DNA from: Spirogloea muscicola
Taxonomy: Eukaryota > Streptophyta > Zygnematophyceae > Spirogloeales > Spirogloeaceae
Assembly: GCA_009602725.1 (NCBI GenBank)
Contig: WELB01000336.1
Span: 72,865-99,739, forward strand
Direction: 5' to 3'
DNA: 26,875 nt
Shown here: in pieces, positions 8,941 to 18,222 of the stretch
Layout: each line of letters opens with the position of its first letter
Numbering within the stretch: the first letter of the stretch is position 1
Made by a program: the position numbers and the translations under genes
Notes under the pieces: model-generated
The model's database searches: none
Seen by the model: only the letters and a program-made list of their open reading frames with translations
What the model was told of the DNA's origin: nothing

Positions 8941-10385
8941 TCTTTTTGTGAACGCATGATAGGCATTGTTCACAGCATATTCAGCTGGAGCCAAACACTC
9001 ATCCCAGTCAGTCTGGCTGGGGTTGACGAAGTGCCTCAACATGTCCTCGAGAACTCGATTCATGCGCTCAGTTTGACCATCAGTTTGTGGGTGAAAGGCT
9101 GTGGACATGGCTTGTTTCGTGCCAAGAATCTTGCAAACTTCTGTCCAGAAGTGACCTGTAAAGCGAGGATCGCGGTCCGAGACCATCCTCTCAGGTACGC
9201 CATGCAGTTTCCACACCTTATCCACAAAGATGCCAGCGAAATCCTTCGCATAAACCCGCGTAGTTGTGGGAGCAAAATGCACCATTTTACTCAAGCGATC
9301 CACAAAGACAACAATGGCATCATAGCCATTCCGCGTCTTAGGCAATTGTGTGATGAAATCCACACTTAAATCAGACCAATTCCGCTCCGGAATCTGCAAG
9401 GGCTGAAATAAACCGGCAGGTTTGCCAGAGATTGCCTTACTACGCTGGCATGTGGCACAACTGACCACAAAAGCGCGCACCTGGGCTGAAAAGCCCGGCC
9501 ACCAAAAGAGGCGTCGCACAGCCTTTTGGGTTTTGCCCACGCCCAGATGACCACTGTAAGGCGGATCATGCAGCTCCTGCATTATGTCAGTGCGCAAGGC
9601 ATTGCAGTCCGGGACCACAATAGCGTCACATTGCCACCAAAAGCCTTTGTCATCGGTGAGGGTACTCACGTTGGCAGCCGCAGCAAACCACGGGTCGGTG
9701 CCATACCCTTGGCGGATACGGGCATAGAGCTCAGAGAGGTCTGCCGTGGGTAGCTCAGAAGCTTGACGAGTCGGACGCAATCCAGCAGCCCGCACTCCAG
9801 AAGCATTCAAGGTGGCCAACGCAGCAGCGCCGCTAATGTTGCGACTCACAGGGTCCGCAACATTAAGACGGCCAGGGCGATAAACCCATTGGAAGTCGAA
9901 TTGTGCAATGCACTCCGACCATCGAGCTTGACGCCGAGTCAAATGCTGCTGTGTGTGGAAATATGGCAACGGGCAATGATCCGTGACAACCGTAAATGCC
10001 ACACCTTCCAGGTAGCAACGCCAGACACGTAAGGCGTGTACCACAGCCAGCAATTCCTGCTCGCCCGTAGTGTAAATTCGCTCTGCAGGGATGAGCAGGC
10101 GACTCTCAAACGCTAACGGGTGACCCTCTTGCAAGAGCACGGCACCAACGCCGGTCAAAGAGGCATCGCAGACAAGCTCATACGGCACGCCTTCCCGAGG
10201 AAAGGCCAGCACAGGCGGAGACGTCAGCGCGTGCTGGATTCCCTCGAATGCACTCTGGCATTCCGACGACCATTCCCAAGGTACGTCCTTACGAGTCAAC
10301 TTCGTAAGAGGAAGTGCCAAGTTCCCATAGCCTTGTAGGAACTTTCGAAAGTAGTTTGCAAAGCCCAAAAAGGACGCAATGCAGG
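8940..10385 (-). CDS. pol: RNase H and integrase of the inner element
   Basis: One open frame (8779-10413) of which the real part starts after the RT frameshift. RNase H: D83, E118 or E120, D145 (TVVTDHCPLP) and D187 (NVADPVS) fit the catalytic quartet. Integrase zinc finger: H282, H289, C319, C322 (SCATCQRSK). Integrase core: D352 (SVDF), D413 (MVSDRDPRF) and E449 (HPQTDGQTER) with 35 residues between the last two, the canonical DD35E. All catalytic residues are present. It would degrade RNA in RNA/DNA hybrids and insert the cDNA. The frame is cut from RT upstream and from the integrase tail downstream by single-base shifts. Confidence 0.92.
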
Positions 10386-12030
10386 GTCCGTCTTTGGCAC
10401 AGGCCAATCCCATACGACCGAAGTCTTTTTGGGATCAACACGTATTCCGTCCTTGCCTACGACATGCTCGAGGTATGTCAATTCTGGCTGGTTAAATGCG
10501 CACGTGGACCGCTTTGCGTACAAGTGATTGTCACGCAGCAGCTGCAGCACTTGGCGCAGGTGCTTCGCGTGATCCTCAGGTGTTTTGCTGAACACGAGGA
10601 CATCGTCCAGATATACCAGCACAAAATGATAGAGCAAGGGGCCAAAGACCCTCGACATCACCGCCTGGAAAGTCGCCGGTGCATTGGTTAGACCAAAGCT
10701 CAGCACTTTGAACTGAAAATGTCCAAGCGGCGTCCGAAACGCTGACTTCGGAACATCTGCAGGCGTGATTCGAATTTGATGATACCCACTTGCCAGGTCC
10801 AGGGAGCTAAACACCGTAGCCCCTGCGAGCCAATCGAACAGATCATCTATTCGAGGCAATGGATATCGATTCTTGATGGTAAGCTTGTTCAAAGCCCGAT
10901 AATCGATGCACATCCGTAGAGTGCGATCCTTCTTCTTGACAAAGAGAATGGGTGCTCCGTATGGCGACTGAGAAGTCTCAATATAGCCCTTCGCCAGCAG
11001 GTCCTCAACCTGGGATTGCATCTCTCGAAATTCGAGAGGGCTAAGCCGGTACATGGGACGGTAAGGCGGGTGAGCGCCTGGCTCCAATGGGATTGTGTGA
11101 GCCACACCTCGGTGAGGAGGAAGACCGTCCGGAAGAGAGTCGGGGAAAACGTCCGCAAACTCATCCAGCAGCTTATCAAGAAGTCCGCCATGTGAATCCG
11201 CAGCATTCACACACAAGTCAGGCTTGGACTCGTCATAATTGAACGCCACCATCACAAGAAATGCCGTCTCGACAGTGTTCTTGTGAATCAGCCGCTTCAT
11301 CTGCATGGCGGACAGCAGAATGGGAGCCCCTGCCGCCAGCGGCGGTGCACAGGGAAGCTGCTTGCAAAGGACAAGGCGCCGTGCGTCACGTTGTACCGTG
11401 CAAGTTTGGCGTTCATAGTCAAGGCATGCTGATGTGGCACGAAGCCAATCATCTCCCAATATGACATCAAAAGCGACGGACAACGCAATTGCGTAGCAAA
11501 GCACCTCGGCTTTATATTGCTGAATGCGAATTGGAATTGAGCACAAACCCAGCACATTGGTGGGGTGGCCATCGGCCAATGTCACTCTAGATAGACCGTC
11601 TGCTTGCAAATGCAAGCCAGCGGGGCCCACCAAATCCCTACTCACGAAGGACACTGAGGCCCCTGAGTCTACGAGGAACCTAGCTGGTGCCGAAGCAACC
11701 AGCCCCTCAAACAGCATAGTATGTCCACCATGGACGCTGCCAAGAAATGGGGTGCGAGCGACGTAGACCCGGACCGAGGTCGGGTAAGGCCTATGCTCAT
11801 AAGCATCAACGCTACGCCTGAGGAGCGTGTGGCCTGCCTCGTGCGAGGACAGCAGGTCCATCCCCAGCGGAGCTCGATTAGGTACGCCGCGCCTCTGCGG
11901 CACAATGAAGAACAGCATTTCTTCAGCCTCACGGCGCTCAGGCCAGCTCAAGTAAACATCAGCAGCCATTTGCAAAGCATTGTGGGCAACCCACACAAAT
12001 AGAGGCCCTCCGCCTCCAGGCCTTGCAATA
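10385..12030 (-). CDS. pol: Protease and reverse transcriptase of the inner element
   Basis: Open frame 10296-12071; the first ~15 residues and the tail after about 10385 are out of the true frame. Retroviral-type aspartic protease: FLVDSGASVSF (D135) and VILGDDWL (204-210). RT: RPMYRLSPLE, the fingers motif CIDYRALNKLTIKNRYPLPR (389-407), SSLDLASGYHQI (422-433) with catalytic D, SFGLTNAPATFQ, and catalytic YLDD (487-490). The connection begins with VVGKDGIRVDPKK. The frame is lost at WDWPVPKTDPALRPF; the next frame resumes as CIASFLGFANYF. The enzyme copies element RNA into cDNA in the particle. Confidence 0.93.
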
Positions 12031-12146
12031 AAGCAGAGATGGAGCGCACAACCGGCACGGTTGGCGGGCAAGCAATGCCAGCAAGATCAAACAGCTCAAG
12101 TGCGTCTGGCTGGATGATGTGGCTTTCAGAGGCCAAGGTTAGGCAC

Positions 12147-13472
12147 TCACGCTTCCCTTTGAAGCCGCCCTTGTCCCGGCCCATCGGGCGCTGTGGACGT
12201 GGCCCCGCAGAGGCCGCCGTGCAGTCCCTGGACATGTGGCCCAGCTCCCCGCTTGAAGCATCCAGCTCCCTCCACGCGCGGCTTGGGAAAACCGCCTTGT
12301 GGACGCGCGTTCGAACCTTGGCGTGGTTGGAACCGCCTGTTGCATCGGTCTGCATCAGGACCGCCTGCCTGCAGCAGGGGCCGCTTGCTCGGACCTGCAA
12401 GATTGACCGTGCCGAGCACCTTGCGGGCGTGCTCCACCATCATTGTGAAGTCAGTGAGCTGCTTCGCCGTTGCGGAATCCACCGCGACGGCGTCGCGACA
12501 ACGCTTAAGCAGTCCAGCCTTGAAGCGTTGGCATTGCCTTATCGGCCGCATGGGCTCGGTGTGGAGCTTGGAGAGCAGAAGCCTGAAGGTCCGCAGATAA
12601 GCCTCAAAAGCCTCCTTGCCTTCACCCTCCATGTGGAGAGCATCGAGGTCGTCACGGGCACGCAGCTCCTCGTGAGGGTCCTCATATGTGGCCAAGAGAG
12701 ATTTGCAGAAGAACTCCCATCGGTCGTACTCTGCAGGCGTCTCGCCCCTCTTGATGGAATTCCACCATTCTCTTGGCTCCCCGACGAGGTAGGTTGACGC
12801 GAGGGGCACGCGGGCCTCCGCCGTCGTGAGCGAGCAGACCAACCATCCGTCCATTTCGTCGAGCCAAGGCTGGCACCCACCTCGGTCGCAGTGACCGGAG
12901 TATTGCCGGGGTGCATGCGCCCGAGCAAGTCCATGCTCCGGGGGGCCGTTGCTCTTCCGCACCAAATGCACCGAGGAATCCACCTCTTGCATGTGCCGCT
13001 CTGTGGCGCGCTGCCGGACGAGGAGGGACCGCTGCTCCGTGCAAATCCTTGCGTTGAGCCGGTATTGCGCTGGGTCCGCCGTCAGCTTGGTTGCTGCCAA
13101 GTCCTGCTCGAGAAGGGCCATCCGGCGCACCTCCTCAGCCGATAAGCCCTCGTTGCCTTCGGCTCCGAGCTCGGCGTGCCCCTCCAGGGCTTGCCCCGCA
13201 GCAGCCACTGCATCCACAGTATCTGGCCCTGCCCCAGCCGCTGAGTCCACAGCCGGCCGTGCTAGAGCAGCCGCTGCATCCACAGCGTTCTGCTCCGCGG
13301 CAGCCACGGCATCCACAGCGGTCCGCTCCGCGGCAGCCGCGGCATCCGCAGCCAACTGCGCCTCTGCAGCCGCTGCATCCGCAGCCGACCGCGCTTCTGC
13401 AGCCGCTGCATCCGCAGCCAACCGCGCCGCAGCCCGAGGGCCGGATCTTGCGCTGGAGGTCCGTGAAGCCAT
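12147..13472 (-). CDS. gag: Gag of the inner element
   Basis: The open frame extends up to 13652, but Met at 13472 (MASRTSSARS) is the better start because similarity to the outer gag begins there and the upstream part matches the outer leader. It has an Ala-rich N-terminal repeat region (11-residue AADAAAAEARS-type units), then a capsid-like retrotransposon gag domain with VPLASTYLVGEPREWWNSI, RWEFFCKSLLATYEDPHEEL and FRLLLSKLHTEPM, and a basic Pro/Gln tail. A CCHC zinc knuckle follows: the first Cys (CFK) is in frame, but two bases are missing at the second Cys codon (about 12250), so GELGHMSRDC is read only in another frame. Confidence 0.88.
   Translation of the reverse strand: MASRTSSARSGPRAAARLAADAAAAEARSAADAAAAEAQLAADAAAAAERTAVDAVAAAEQNAVDAAAALARPAVDSAAGAGPDTVDAVAAAGQALEGHAELGAEGNEGLSAEEVRRMALLEQDLAATKLTADPAQYRLNARICTEQRSLLVRQRATERHMQEVDSSVHLVRKSNGPPEHGLARAHAPRQYSGHCDRGGCQPWLDEMDGWLVCSLTTAEARVPLASTYLVGEPREWWNSIKRGETPAEYDRWEFFCKSLLATYEDPHEELRARDDLDALHMEGEGKEAFEAYLRTFRLLLSKLHTEPMRPIRQCQRFKAGLLKRCRDAVAVDSATAKQLTDFTMMVEHARKVLGTVNLAGPSKRPLLQAGGPDADRCNRRFQPRQGSNARPQGGFPKPRVEGAGCFKRGAGPHVQGLHGGLCGATSTAPDGPGQGRLQREA
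13201..13428 (-). repeat. 33-bp tandem repeat in the inner gag, seven units
   Basis: Units start at 13201, 13234, 13267, 13300, 13333, 13366 and 13399, each close to gcagccgctgcatcc plus a variable tail. The length keeps frame and encodes 11-residue Ala-rich units, probably a helical spacer. Most frames on the opposite strand here are shadows of this array. Confidence 0.85.
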
Positions 13473-13960
13473 TCTGTCTGAGGGACACTGAAGGATCAAT
13501 TCAGCTCCGGCAGTCAGCAGACTACACCCTCCATACTGCAATACAAGACATCGCAAGACTGCTGCAGCAGCGAGCGAGCAAGCAAGGCAGCGCACAAATC
13601 CACAAATCCACACCTCAATCAACGGGCAGGCAGACAGCCGCGATGTGACCAAGACCGATGCTCGCGAGCAACGCTGGGCACACGACTGACCTCACCACAC
13701 AAAGCTGCAAGCCCAAGCTTCACCTCAAAAGGAGCGAACACAGCAAGTGGTCCTGGAGGATCAGTCCGCAATGTGGTGTTGGTCGTTGCCGGCTCTGCGC
13801 AAAGATGCCTCTGCACCGGGCGCGTCAGAGGAGCCGTCCCACGGACCAACGTCTGGCAAGCACTTCAACTTCGACAGAAAAAAAGTCAGGCCAGAACATC
13901 AAGGAGATCCTTGCATCATCAGCGAGCACAAAAAGTCACAAGCACGATGAATGCAAGACC
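13473..13960 (-). other. Leader of the inner element between PBS and gag
   Basis: About 490 nt without a needed coding role, alignable with 5599-6063. It is open in the gag frame back to 13652, so an N-terminally longer Gag cannot be excluded. Confidence 0.6.
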
Positions 13961-13973
13961 ACCTCTGATACCA
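13961..13973 (-). other. Primer-binding site, initiator-Met tRNA type
   Basis: Read on -, TGGTATCAGAGGT begins 2 nt after the LTR end. TGGTATCAGAG is the standard complement of the plant-type initiator-Met tRNA 3' end, which would prime minus-strand cDNA. Confidence 0.9.
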
Positions 13974-13975
13974 AT

Positions 13976-14514
13976 TGTAAGGAATCTCGCCCTGAACACG
14001 CAGTTAGAGAGAGAGAGTCCTTATTGTATTCGAGCAAGGGGGGTTTAGGAGCCAACCCACTACACCAGGAAGCACTAGCGCATAGCGCAGCGGAAGACAG
14101 GCCCCTGTGGCGCCGCCTTGACGGCGACTCCACCTCCTGGGCGCAGGCCGGCGCAGCAGGCCCCGCAGCGCAGTGCGGCGGCGGCTGCGGCGGCGAGCAG
14201 CGGCAAGGCTGCTCCAAGGCTTCCTCGGCTCCAACTGATTGATGAGCCTCTGCCCCTGAGGCTCCTTGGTGCTTCCCCGTGCCACCCCCCCTCCAGGGGT
14301 GTGAGCAGGTCCGCCCAAGGCCCGCCTTGCGGCAGGCCCAAAGATCCTCCCTTGGCTGGGCGGATCCTTGAGGGGTACTTCCGGACGGGCGGGGCCCGCA
14401 CCCGGGCGGGCCACCGGCCAGCCAGCCTGGCAGCTGGCAGGGCACCTGGCCCAATAGTCGGTCATGTAATGCCAACAGAGCCATGTGGCTTAACCAGACG
14501 GCTGTTTCATTACA
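13976..14514 (-). repeat. 5' LTR of the inner element (family A)
   Basis: 539 bp, same ends as 7684-8222, and followed by the duplicated GTTGT. It carries the family A version of the box (ACAGGGGCCTGTCTTCCGCTG, sense -). Confidence 0.93.
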
Positions 14515-14519
14515 GTTGT

Positions 14520-15173
14520 GCTCGCACGAGGCGGGACACAGGCTCCTTCGGCGTAGTGTCGATGCCACTCAGCCTAGGCCTTACCCGACAGCGGTCAGGG
14601 CATATGTCGCTCGCACCCCATTCCTCGGTAGCAGTGTCCATGGGGGACACACTATGCTTTTTGAGGGGCTGGTTGCTAAGGCGCCAGCTAGGATCCTCAT
14701 AGACTCAGGGGCCTCAGTGTCCTTCGTAAACAGGGTTTTGGTGTGCTCCACTGGCTTGCATTTGCAAGCAGATGGCTAACGTAGAGTGACATTGGCCGAT
14801 GGCCACCCCACCGATGTATTGGGCCTGTGAAAGGTTCGCATTCGCATCCAACATTGTAAAGCCGAGGTGCTTTGTTACGCAATTGCGTTGACCGTCGCCT
14901 TTGATGTGATATTGGGAGATGACTGGCTTTGTGCCACATCAGCTTGCCTTGATTTTGAACGCCAAAGTTGCAGTGCACAACGTGGCGCACGGCGCTTTGT
15001 CCTTTGCATACAGCTCCCCTGTGCACCGCCGCTGGCGGCAGGGGCTTCCATTCTGCTGTCCGCCATGCAGATGAAGCGATTGATTCACAAGAACACTGTT
15101 CAGATGGCATTTTTTGTGATGGTGGCGTTAAATGACGAGTCTAAGCCTGACTTGTGTGTGAAAGCTGCGGATT
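14520..15173 (+). pseudogene. Outer element protease and linker, resumed after the insertion
   Basis: Continues from 7678 after the duplicated GTTGT. CSHEAGHRLLRRSVDA, ILIDSGASVSFVNR (catalytic D of the aspartic protease) and, after a stop near 14779 and a TGA at 14828, VAFDVILGDDWLCATSACL, then KRLIHKNTVQMAF and KAADSR. The match to the inner element then ends and family F LTR sequence starts. Confidence 0.85.
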
Positions 15174-15232
15174 CCAGGGTGGTTACCGAGCCACCGAGGC
15201 CCCCGTGCGGGACCACCTGGCCGGGCCAGGTC

Positions 15233-16714
15233 TGTCACGTTCGGACCTAAACAAGCAGATTAGAGCCGAATGCGTCCTTGTTGGATTGAGTTCTTGGGGA
15301 TTCAGGGACAACCACCCGCCACGAGGAAGCACTCCGACACAGCGGAAGACTTGCCCTGTGGTGCTGCCACTAAGCAGCAGCTCCACCCATGGACACCCGC
15401 TGCAGACTTACTTCCCGCGAGACGCCGCCAAGGTCTCCACAGCAGAGCCGGCAACGAGCCGCGCGCGGCAGCGGTCTGCAGCAGCAGGCAGCCGCTAGGC
15501 TGCGCCTCTCAGAGCTTCACTGAGTCCCCGGCCGGAGGTCAGGTCTCTCTCTGCTCCGTGCAATAGCAAGTAAGTGCTTCTCCGTGCCACCCTCCCTCCA
15601 GGATGTATGGGGGTCGTCCCAAGGCTCGCCCGCGAGGAGCGTGCCTGACGAGGGAACCATGAGCTGTCTCCAGCAGGCGCCATGGCACCGAGCATGGCCG
15701 CGGCGGGGCATGTAACGTTCCCACCGTTTGAGAGTGCCAACGGTGCCGGTAACCTTACATGATCGTATCGTATCTACCGTTTGGGAGTCCCAAACGGTGC
15801 GGGTCGTCTGCTACACCCCGTGTAGCTAAGTACGGTCCGAAGCCCGGGCTTCGTACCGCGCGGCATCGTCCGCCAGTCGTACTGTCCGAGAGGCGCTGCT
15901 TCGCTCGCGCGCGGCATCGTCCTGGAGTTGTCTCCATCCGCCAGGCGCTGCTTCGCTCGCGCGCGGCAGCGTCCGGCAGATCCGTCGATTCCCTTGTCAG
16001 GCCCGCCCCTCCGGGGGAGGACCTTGGGGCAGCCCTCGTCACACCCTCGAGGGAGGGGTGGCAGATGGAACGCTTATCAGTAGTAGGCAGAGGCCAGACT
16101 CCTCAGTCGGACCCGTGACGCCAAGAGAGGCACAGCCCTGCTGCTGCCTGCTGCCGCAGTCGCCGCCACAGCTCTGCTGCTGCCGCCTGCTGCTCAGCCC
16201 GTCGCCGCAGCTCGTCGCTGCGGGCCTCGCCGGCTCTCTGTAAGTACCATGGCCGCGCCTTTTGCGGGGACAGCTGCTGACCCTCGGTGAGTCGCCGCCT
16301 TCCGGCGGTGCCTCAGGGTAAGACTTCCGCTGCGCTGTGTGCGCGTACGTGTGCGCTGTGTGCGCTGGCGTTCCACTCTGTGAGGGGGTTGTCTCCCAAA
16401 CACCCTATGTCCGAAACCCAAACAGGACGATCTGACTCTAACTATGTGATTAGGGACAGAGAAGTCATAGAGCATGCCGCCAGGCATGGCCGCGGCCGCA
16501 CATGCCGCCGGTGGCGTCCGGGCCCACGCATGCCGCCGAGCATGGCTGACGGAGCATGACGGGAGCATGCCAGGCCACCCGGACGAGCCCGGACGAAACG
16601 ACAACGGCACGAGTGCCAGGGCGGTGCGTACCGTCGAACGGTACGAATGGCCAAAAGAACATCATATTAGCGGTAACGACACCGTTAGGCGCTCAAAAAC
16701 CTGGGAACGTTACA
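15233..16714 (-). mobile_element. LTR family E, probably solo, containing a family C LTR
   Basis: Starts TGTCACG and ends ACGTTACA on +. Sense is -: the box CACAGGGCAAGTCTTCCGCTG reads on the - strand at about 15338-15360, with hairpin TGCTGC/GCAGCA at 15363-15380. The flanks are aggtc (15228-15232) and cggtc (16719-16723), a near-match displaced by AATT, so the duplication is not clean. Family C LTR 15711-16467 interrupts its CATGCC-rich U3. Confidence 0.65.
15711..16467 (+). mobile_element. LTR family C (757 bp), second copy
   Basis: Starts TGTAACGTTCCCACCGTTTGAGAG, matching the start of the copy ending at 2182 read on -, and ends GATTAGGGACAGAGAAGTCA where the other ends GCAGAGATGTTACA. 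Hairpin CGCCGCC-TTCC-GGCGGTG is at 16293-16310 with CCTCAGGGTAAGACTTCCGCTG behind it. The TATA position reads TTATCAG near 16074. It lacks the minisatellites of the first copy. Family E sequence continues on both sides, but no exact target duplication remains. Confidence 0.75.
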
Positions 16715-16785
16715 AATTCGGTCACGTGCCAATCAGGTAAGCCTAATCACCCGGTTTAATGCTCACAAACAGTGGGAACGTTACA

Positions 16786-17315
16786 CCACTAGTCGTATCT
16801 GCCAATCGTTAAGTCGAGGCGACCCAATTTTTCAGCTCTCTGTTGCGTGCTACCACCACCTCGCTGCTTGCTGCTACCGGGCAACAATCTACCACTTAGG
16901 TGGACATTTCTATATATATTTCTTTGACTCAGTACTCTCCTAAGAACCTTGTGTGTAAGGGAATTTGCATTTGCCGGATCGCTTGCAGAGACTGCAAAGG
17001 ATGCATGACATGTGCATTTGCTGCACACCCACACCCTCGGTGGTGAGCGCACCGAATAGACTCGCTGGCTGACAGTATGGAGACTACCTTTTAGTTGCAA
17101 TCGGCCATGCTAGACCTGTATAGAAGCACACGTTCGTCTTTGAGTTGCACTTGGGCTGTCCTGACACATATAGCCAACTGGCGAGGTAGGTCACGATACT
17201 CCATGGTCGAGAAAGCTGGAGGTGTCACAGACAAGAGAATGAAAGCGCCACCGTTAAGTAGCTAGAAACGTTAAGTGCACGGTGGTGTAGTGCATGGGCC
17301 TTCTGTTTTCGGGAA
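16786..17315. other. No recognised gene
   Basis: A/T-richer than the surroundings (a tctatatatattt stretch near 16910). Short overlapping frames only, no motif I recognise. Confidence 0.5.
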
Positions 17316-17960
17316 ATCTGAGCTCTTCCAAAGTGGGCGGAGAAGCGGGGGCTGTGAATGAGCAGCCCAGGAAGAAGAATGGACAAGGTCCAAATGCCCG
17401 AAAGGCGCCAAAACCATACAGCTATGCAAGCGACTACAATGGAGGGGATCTGATGGGGTTTCAAGACCCCAAGTCGGCAGCCGCAAGTTGGCAGATGTGC
17501 AGCTGGAGATGAGGCACCAGACGAAACTCATAAATAGCAGCCAAAGTGCGGCCTGCCCGCAAGTGCACTGCGTCGGCCAGGGAACCTTGGAAGGAGCCGG
17601 ACAGCCGTATGTGGCAAGCACCCTGTAACGTGCCCCCGTTTGTAAGAGCTAAAATGGATCCGGCAAGCGGCCTCACATGCGCTTCACGCGCATCACGCGC
17701 CAGTCAAGCGCGCCACGCGCCAGTCACGCCTGACACGCGCCAGTCCCCTGGACTTGTATCCCGTTCGTCAGGCTCGCGCCACGCGCAGCCCGCAGTACGC
17801 GCGGCACGCCCCCCCGTATCCTCATTGTGCGGGTCCGCTCTTCCAGGAGCCGGACCTTGGGGGCTACCCGCGCCAGTCGTATCCCCATTGTGCGGGTCCG
17901 CCCCTCCGGGGGCCGGACCTTGGGGCTACCCTCGTCACACCCTCAGGGGAGGGGTGGCAG

Positions 17961-17980
17961 GTGGAACGCTATAAGTAGTA
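17961..17980 (+). promoter_or_regulatory. Core promoter block of LTR-B, TATA box
   Basis: GGAACGCTATAAGTAGTAGG contains a good TATA box (CTATAAGTA at 17969-17977) behind a GAGGGGTGGCA stretch. The same block is in copy 2 (21931-21950) and, as CTATATGAGTAGTAGG, in family C on - at 1412-1427. It is the likely start region of element transcription. Confidence 0.7.
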
Positions 17981-18185
17981 GGCCGAGGCCAGACTCTTCA
18001 GTCGAGCCAGTGACGCCCAGAGAGAGGCACAGCCCTGGCGCAGCCGCCGCCCCAGCTCTGCTGCTGCCGTCTGCTGCCCAGCGCGTCGCCACAGTCCGTC
18101 GCTGCGGACATCGCCGGCTCTCCGTAAGTGCCACGATTGCGCCCCGTCTGGGGCCAGCTACTAATTCCAGACCCTCTGTAGAGTT

Positions 18186-18222
18186 GCCGCCTTCTGGCGG
18201 CGCCTCAGGGTAAGACTTCCGC
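18186..18222 (+). promoter_or_regulatory. Conserved LTR hairpin plus CTCAGGGTAAGACTTCCGCTG box
   Basis: Arms GCCGCC and GGCGGC with loop TTCT (18186-18201), then the box. Equivalent structures sit at 1203, 2613, 4405, 5432, 15363, 16293 and 22163. It lies downstream of the TATA block, so it should be in the transcribed R/U5 part. The box includes GGTAAGA in families B and C, which could act as a 5' splice site, but families D, E and F have GGCAAGA or GGCAAGT. Confidence 0.6.

Larger units (their letters stand above)
7684..14514 (-). mobile_element. Inner complete Ty3/gypsy chromovirus, TSD GTTGT
   Basis: A 6831-bp element with two 539-bp LTRs (7684-8222 and 13976-14514), TG...CA ends, and GTTGT duplications at 7679-7683 and 14515-14519. 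Reading on the - strand: 5' LTR, PBS, leader, gag, protease, RT, RNase H, integrase and chromodomain; this order defines the Ty3/gypsy chromovirus group. The LTRs differ by about eight substitutions and two single-base indels by eye, so insertion is fairly recent. Five small indels break the coding frame, so it is probably non-autonomous unless these are sequence errors. It sits inside, and antisense to, a relative of its own family. Confidence 0.95.
4139..15173 (+). mobile_element. Outer Ty3/gypsy (chromovirus-type) element, 3' truncated, carrying nested insertions
   Basis: An old + strand copy of the same family as the inner element. Order: 5' LTR (4139-5582), PBS (5586), leader, gag (6064-7420), start of pol, then protease resuming at 14520. 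The 5' LTR holds a family D solo LTR, and the body holds the complete inner element 7684-14514. After the protease and linker, similarity stops near 15173 and family F LTR sequence begins, so RT, RNase H, integrase and the 3' LTR are missing. The base before 4139 would end a CATAG duplication that cannot be tested. Stops and shifts in gag and protease show it is dead. Confidence 0.85.
15174..16785 (-). repeat. LTR family F fragment, split by a family E LTR
   Basis: Read on -, starts TGTAACGTTCCCACTG at 16785. After removing 15233-16718 it reads on through GGCACGTGACC and CCTGGCCCGGCCAGGTGGTC to about 15174, matching the first ~130 bp of the family F solo LTR at 18944. The rest of the LTR is missing; its truncation point is also where the outer gypsy element stops. 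Confidence 0.7.

Noticed and set aside
13201-13428. Regular 33-bp array as a CRISPR
   Set aside because: Units are head to tail without spacers and lie in frame inside gag.
13091-13648. 185-codon Pro/His/Gln-rich + strand frame
   Set aside because: It is an antisense reading of the 33-bp repeat array in the inner gag.
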